Under the pieces are notes generated by a model. It was not told the DNA's origin. It was given only the letters and a program-made list of their open reading frames with translations, and ran no database searches. Both the position numbers and the translations under genes were made by a program. Positions 58,816 through 64,000 of a DNA stretch of 64,000 nt are shown here, in pieces. Each line of letters opens with the position of its first letter. Position 1 is the first letter of the stretch. The stretch spans positions 26,891,849 to 26,955,848 of the forward strand of contig CM038702.1 of the NCBI GenBank assembly GCA_021613375.1. The letters are read 5' to 3'. This DNA comes from Megaleporinus macrocephalus (Eukaryota > Chordata > Actinopteri > Characiformes > Anostomidae).

Positions 58816-59279
58816 TTTTCACTTGCGCATGCACGGCTCTGCATACTTTGTGCAGTTGCTCTGTTGTCTTTGTTTTGCTGGGCTGAAATGTGAGCTGGTG
58901 TATGTAAATATTAAGTAGGAACTGGTATGTAACAGTCTAGGATTTTGGGATCAGCTTGTTTTACCACACAGGGTATGTATTTGACTGAGAGAACAGTGTT
59001 TGAGGTTTACAGTGTGTATGTTCTATGTACTGAACTCTCCTTATTCCACTATGACTCTGTGCATACAGTTTCCATTCAATAGCACTTTTAAGTAAAAACA
59101 GCTGCTGTCCACTGACCTGCACTGTGACCAGACAAACAAAGTTCTTTAGCTTTAGCCGCTTGTTTCCGTACCCAACCTCATACTGGTTTGGGGTCAGTTT
59201 GGGCGAGTTTGACCAGGGCATGTATTCCAAGTGAAATATCGGTCAGTGCAGGGACAGAGACAGGCACAAACACTGTTGT
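58816..59279. other. No recognised feature
   Basis: Mixed DNA without repeats or convincing frames. Confidence 0.5.
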
Positions 59280-59500
59280 TCTCTCTTCTCTTCCTCTTAC
59301 TATTTCTATTTCTATTATTTCCCTATTCCTTTGCCTTCCCCCTCTTCTCTGTCTCCCTCTTTCCATCGTTTTCTGCCCATTTCGTCACTTTCTTTCTCCG
59401 CCCTCTTTTTAAAAAAAATCAATCTCTCTCTACCTTTCTTCTTTCCTTCCCCTCCCCCTCTCCCTATTCTCTGCTTTCTATTCTCCTCTACCGTGTTTAG
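59280..59500. repeat. Polypyrimidine tract
   Basis: C/T-rich plus strand with an A8 interruption at 59412-59419, ending in GTGTTTAG/AGGAAT. That looks like a strong splice acceptor, but no usable donor follows. Confidence 0.8.
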
Positions 59501-60539
59501 AGGAATAAATGGTATTCGTTCATCCGCTCTGTGGGGAAGACACTGTGACCTGAACATGCTAATGCGCTCTCAGCTGAAATGCCGACGCCGAGTTGACATT
59601 TCAGCATTTTACATTTCACTCTTGGGAGGAAAGACTGACAGACAGAAGAACAGATACATGCAGTGTCAGCTTTCTATATATTTATATTTATTTAATCCCA
59701 AACGCTGTCACTTTCTTATTGTTCTATTGTCAATGTGTCATTTTCCTGACAGAAGCAGATGCAGGACTCTGTGTTATTTCTAGTCTTTGTTATTTTATCA
59801 GAATGTTCAGTGGTTGAAGGTCACACACTTTCCTCCTCAAGGACAATCAGGATTAAACAATTAATGTCAAATACTCAAAAATTAATAGTTCATCAGTCCA
59901 TTTTTTTTACATTAATGATGAATCAGCATAACTGATCACATAATTGTAAAAGAAGTGACCCAACAAGTAGAAGGTCACAGGTTCAAATTCAAAGACCGAC
60001 TGAAGCTCATTCAAAGACTGTTTGGCACGTACATTTAATATGCCAAAAAAGTGATATGAATAAACCTGATTGTCTTTTTCTTTAATGCAATTGGAAATAG
60101 TCACAGAGTTGCAAACAACTGCATGAAAACACTCCTAAGGTTTAAGATTAGGGTTAGATTAACTGTTTAAGGCAATAGTGAGGCTATTTCTGCCATTTAA
60201 TATTTCTTCTCTATTAATGCTGTGATGTCTCATTGCTGTTGGGTCACTTTTTTTTAAAACTTTCTGTAAAACTACTTGACTGGTGTAACAAATAATTTCA
60301 AAATCGAATCGAGTAAAGTCCTTGACTTGTGTAACACCAGCATGTTTTTACTGATGATGTTCGGGCTGCACAGGAAGAGACATTCTTAACACAACTGCCC
60401 AACAGCTCCTTCATTTCTGAACAAAGTTTTATACAAAATACGGAGTGTGCAAAAATCCCATGTTGGCTGACTATTTCAGTGTTAGCTCACTCACTCGCCA
60501 TAGCATTGCTGATTCAAGCTTCCACACATTCCACAGATC
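59501..60539. other. No gene; possible SINE B-box remnant
   Basis: At 59958-60000, CAACAAGTAGAAGGTCACAG followed by GTTCAAATTC resembles the 3' half of a tRNA-derived SINE head (B-box GGTTCAAATTC). No A-box was found in place. The rest is AT-rich. Confidence 0.35.
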
Positions 60540-60722
60540 TTACACACCTCCTCTTCTGTCTTCACTTTGAGAAATAACTCTCCGGAAGAGTTCACTCTCT
60601 GGAAATAGGGCAGGTTATGCTGTAGAGTTTTAGGGATATCCCAGGCATAGTTACAGTTGCTTGCCTTTGCAGGAGATGCTGGATGAACTAGTTTGCTACT
60701 GTGCCAACCTAAGGCAGACCAC
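60540..60722. repeat. Dispersed repeat, copy 1
   Basis: Shares about 180 bp, at perhaps 70% identity, with 61118-61305. Common landmarks are CTCCTCTTCTGTCTTCA, GTTCACTCTCT, GGCATAGTTA(C/G)AGTTGCTTG and a terminal GAGGCGGACC/AAGGCAGACC. Confidence 0.7.
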
Positions 60723-61117
60723 TGAGTGGGCCACCACTTAAACATCTCCAGCCAAGAGTGGCCCTCTGGTCAGAAACTGACCCTTAAGGAAGGGCTAGAG
60801 GATATCAGAGCTGGGCATTAACCAGAAAGGTGGAGCTTAGTATGGAAGCTAAAGGTAGACAATGGAGTGGTCAAGTACAAGGTAGGAGTTTTTGATAAAG
60901 GGGCCAATGTTTAGAAGCTATGGGCAGTGGTTTCTGATATGGTGACCAACACAGCTGAACCAGTTGATAATGTTGTTCAATTTGAATGAAAGGCATTGGA
61001 TAAGCCTGTAGGAACCCAGATAAAAACCCAAGATCCAGTGTGGTTTGAGATCTGTGACACTGTGATCATGTTTCTGATGCTAAAGCATTCCGATTTTGAA
61101 TTGAACTGAATTAAAGT
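60723..61117. other. No recognised feature
   Basis: Spacer between the two repeat copies. Confidence 0.5.
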
Positions 61118-61305
61118 AAATCTCCTCTTCTGTCTTCAAATTGAGGAATGAGTAACAGTTCACTCTCTGAACATTCGGCTGGTTTTCAGATTTACACATA
61201 TGCTGTAAAGCTTTTTTGAGGTATGCCGGGCATAGTTAGAGTTGCTTGGCTTTGCGGGATATGTAAGATAAACTAATTTACTACAGCGCCACCCTGAGGC
61301 GGACC
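61118..61305. repeat. Dispersed repeat, copy 2
   Basis: Same-orientation partner of 60540-60722, about 580 bp downstream. Confidence 0.7.
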
Positions 61306-62774
61306 AGTGCTGCAGCTCTTATTAGTGAAGAATGTCAGGAGCTAACTGATGGAGCAGATCCATAATTGTCTTCACCTGAATCTGTTCAGCATACTTTACT
61401 GGAATGCAGAACATGCTAATCACTTTATATTCTGTACTTTGCAACTTAAATATACACTCGCAAAAATATCACAACTATATAAAAAAACAATGTTCTGCTT
61501 TGAGTATAATCATGCACAAAATACGCTTGTGTGAAATTGTTTCTGTCATGAAAACTAAAAAGACATAATTGTCACAGAACTGTTATACTCCCAGCTGTAA
61601 TAAAGAAAATACTGTCTTTCTCTGTAATGTTTGCTTCTGGTCACATAGAAGTCCTGTAATTTCATGGAAATTGTATGAGGTCTTGTGCAGGTAAATTGCT
61701 GCATCAAGTCTCTCTGGGATTTTGAATCTGGCTTGTGTTCACACTTAACTGCTTTCTGTTTAATTACAGTTCCATTCTCATATAAAAGCACAGTGAAAGC
61801 AAAAATGATAAGCTATTACTGCATAGTGCTTTAGTTAGGTCTTCCATGATTATCTTATTCAGTGCTTTAGAATCTTTGAAATGCTGTATATCACTTTTTA
61901 TTGTTAAGTAAAAAGTATCTTTATACATTTAAGTATTGATTAATCATCAAAAGAATCAGTTGATCACCTCATAACTATAAATATATTAATGAAAGCCATT
62001 TTTGTAGTATCTTAAGATATCCTTTAAGAAACCACTGTTCTGTCTCTGTCACTTTTTCTTGCTTTTGGGTGTATTTTTTCATATTTTCCTGATTTATGGC
62101 CTGTTGGCTTCATTTTATGTATTGATTTTCCATGGAAACGTTCAGCGATTAATTCGCGCGCTCTTTCCTCTCGTCTTTTCTCGTTTTCTCTTCGATGCTC
62201 TTGCTGCTGCACTTACTCTGGAGGTGTGAAAGCTGTGACGCGAAAATCAGAAATAACACGAATCCGAGGAGCCAGCTTTGTTCCTTAGCAACCTGGGTGA
62301 AACCTGCTGTAACTCAGTCACGTTAATAGCAGTGCTGGGTGTTAATCATGTGGAAGGAGCCGCTGGTTTTTGCTGGTATTTTTGTATGTGATACTGTAGT
62401 TACAGGATGCACAGACAAACCAACACACACCCACAGCACTACCCACTGACCTGCTTACTGTTTTCACGATAAACACAACCATTCAAAAAACTAAGCAAGA
62501 TAAATCCAATCTGATTTCACATGAATGCATTCAATGATGCTGTAATTAGCTCCAAAAACAAATGAAGATATGCCAGTGCCCAAATTGGTGGATGTAGCTG
62601 GAGAAAATTATACAATCACTGAGAAAGCTGGAGAACATTGAGAATTATTTAATGTCCATGAGTTAATATTTAGAAGTGGGGATCAAAACTAAGGACAAAC
62701 CATTTCAGAAAAAGTCAGTTTACACAGATATTCAAGCACTCACCAATAAGTTCTTTCACATCTACACTTCAACC
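61306..62774. other. No recognised gene
   Basis: AT-rich intergenic-type DNA. A GC-richer CGCGCG-containing patch lies at about 62150-62300. Confidence 0.5.
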
Positions 62775-63750
62775 TATTAAAAAAACTGTAGAACACAACT
62801 CAGTTTATATCACAATACCTACAATTAGAGTGAGATATTTATTTATCCTAGTGAGAAACTGTAGAACACAACTCAGATTATATCACAATACCTACATTTA
62901 GAGTGAGATATTCATTTAACCTAATGAGAAACTGTAGAACACAACTCAGTTTATATCACAATACCTACATTTAGAGTGAGATATTCATTTATCCTAATGA
63001 GAAACTGTAGAACACAACTCAGTTTATATCACAATACCTACATTTAGAGTGAGATATTCATTTATCCTAATGAGAAACTGTAGAACACAACTCAGTTTAT
63101 ATCACAATACCTACCTTTAGAGTGAGATATTCATTCAACCTAATGAGAAACTGTAGAACACAACTCAGATTATATCACAATACCTACATTTAGAGTGAGA
63201 TATTCATTCAACCTAATGAGAAACTGTAGAACACAACTCAGTTTATATCACAATACCTACATTTAGAGTGAGATATTCATTTATCCTAATGAGAAACTGT
63301 AGAACACAACTCAGTTTATATCACAATACCTACATTTAGAGTGAGATATTCATTTAACCTAATGAGAAACTGTAGAACACAACTCAGTTTATATCACAAT
63401 ACCTACCTTTAGAGTGAGATATTCATTCAACCTAATGAGAAACTGTAGAACACAACTCAGTTTATATCACAATACCTACATTTAGAGTGAGATATTCATT
63501 TATCCTAATGAGAAACTGTAGAACACAACTCAGTTTATATCACAATACCTACATTTAGAGTGAGATATTCATTTATCCTAATGAGAAACTGTAAAACACA
63601 ACTCAGTTTATATCACAATACCTACATTTAGAGTGAGATTTCATTCAACCTATTGAGAAACTGTAGAACACAACTTATATCACGATACCTACATTTAGAG
63701 TGATATATTCATTTATCCTAATGATAAACTATAGAACACAACTTTGAACA
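62775..63750. repeat. 73-bp minisatellite, about 13 units
   Basis: Units containing GAAACTGTAGAACACAACTC and ATCACAATACCTACATTTAG repeat exactly every 73 bp (for example 62783, 62856, 62929). Variants alternate between TTTATCC, TTCAACC and TTTAACC before the junction, and between CATTTAG and CCTTTAG. The last two units are degenerate. Since 73 is not divisible by 3, no long frame results. Confidence 0.97.
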
Positions 63751-64000
63751 GTTTATATTACAACTATCACAACATATTCTAACTTTGCGAGATTTATCAT
63801 TTTAGCATTTTTGCTCATAATTGTCTCTCTGTATCACTGTCACTAAGCAGCCTACATACAGTTGCTCTTTCAGTTTTTGATGTAAAGTTGATATATATGG
63901 CAGCACAGCCCTTTATAGTAACTTTAGCCATGCTACAGTAGCTAGTGGAGTATGACATTCATTTTAGTCACTGCCAAGTTGACAGTGGTCCACCACTCAA
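63751..64000. other. No recognised feature
   Basis: AT-rich end of the window. Confidence 0.5.

Noticed and set aside
59490..59760. Exon after the strong acceptor at about 59500
   Set aside because: The acceptor is strong only because of the pyrimidine tract, and no donor of reasonable quality follows in the open frame.

Overview
This window looks like intergenic or deep intronic DNA of a teleost fish. It is AT-rich and full of short microsatellites, with no intact multi-exon gene and no RNA gene. Its dispersed repeats are typical of fish: a CR1/L2-type LINE, several decayed Tc1-like transposons, a hAT element and several MITE-like families. From memory of which fish carry these families, an otophysan such as a characiform is likely, but that is inference and needs a database search.

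Layout. 1-2.2 kb: a Tc1 remnant and one possible coding exon on the minus strand (2180-2272). 2.6-10.5 kb: a large palindrome, two MITE-like elements, microsatellites, a direct-repeat pair and a 3' LINE stub (6844-7322). 10.8-11.3 kb: a 22-bp array of inverted CCAAT boxes. 16.35-17.8 kb: a 54-bp minisatellite ending near a run of 25 C. 18.1-20.6 kb: a possible conserved non-coding block, microsatellites, a Tc1 fragment and an eroded 23-bp array. 22.27-30.70 kb: the dominant feature, an 8.4-kb minisatellite of about 255 units of 33 bp, open in one frame as an 11-residue repeat (MLVLTQDSVRN) and organised in nested higher-order blocks. 30.90-33.45 kb: a 5'-truncated LINE whose reverse transcriptase frame is almost intact. 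34-36.3 kb: more Tc1 remnants. 40.5-43.4 kb: a hAT element with perfect 14-bp ends and a perfect 8-bp target duplication, plus a 178-bp block nearly identical to one outside it. 44-56 kb: dispersed repeats, a nearly full-length dead Tc1 element, three copies of a MITE with long terminal inverted repeats, and a second possible exon on the plus strand (52383-52476). 57.6-60 kb: a fish repeat, a long AT palindrome-like tract, a GC-richer candidate conserved element and a pyrimidine tract. 62.8-63.75 kb: a 73-bp minisatellite.

No genes work together here. The biology is that of repeats: transposon insertion and decay, and repeated local amplification of short units. The two longest open arrays have unit lengths divisible by three (33 and 54 bp), so long reading frames arise without needing selection; frame-breaking 34-bp units in the 33-bp array argue against a protein. 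The most useful leads are the higher-order structure of the 33-bp array, the phased CCAAT array, the recently copied 178-bp block at the hAT element, and the two candidate exons with good splice signals.
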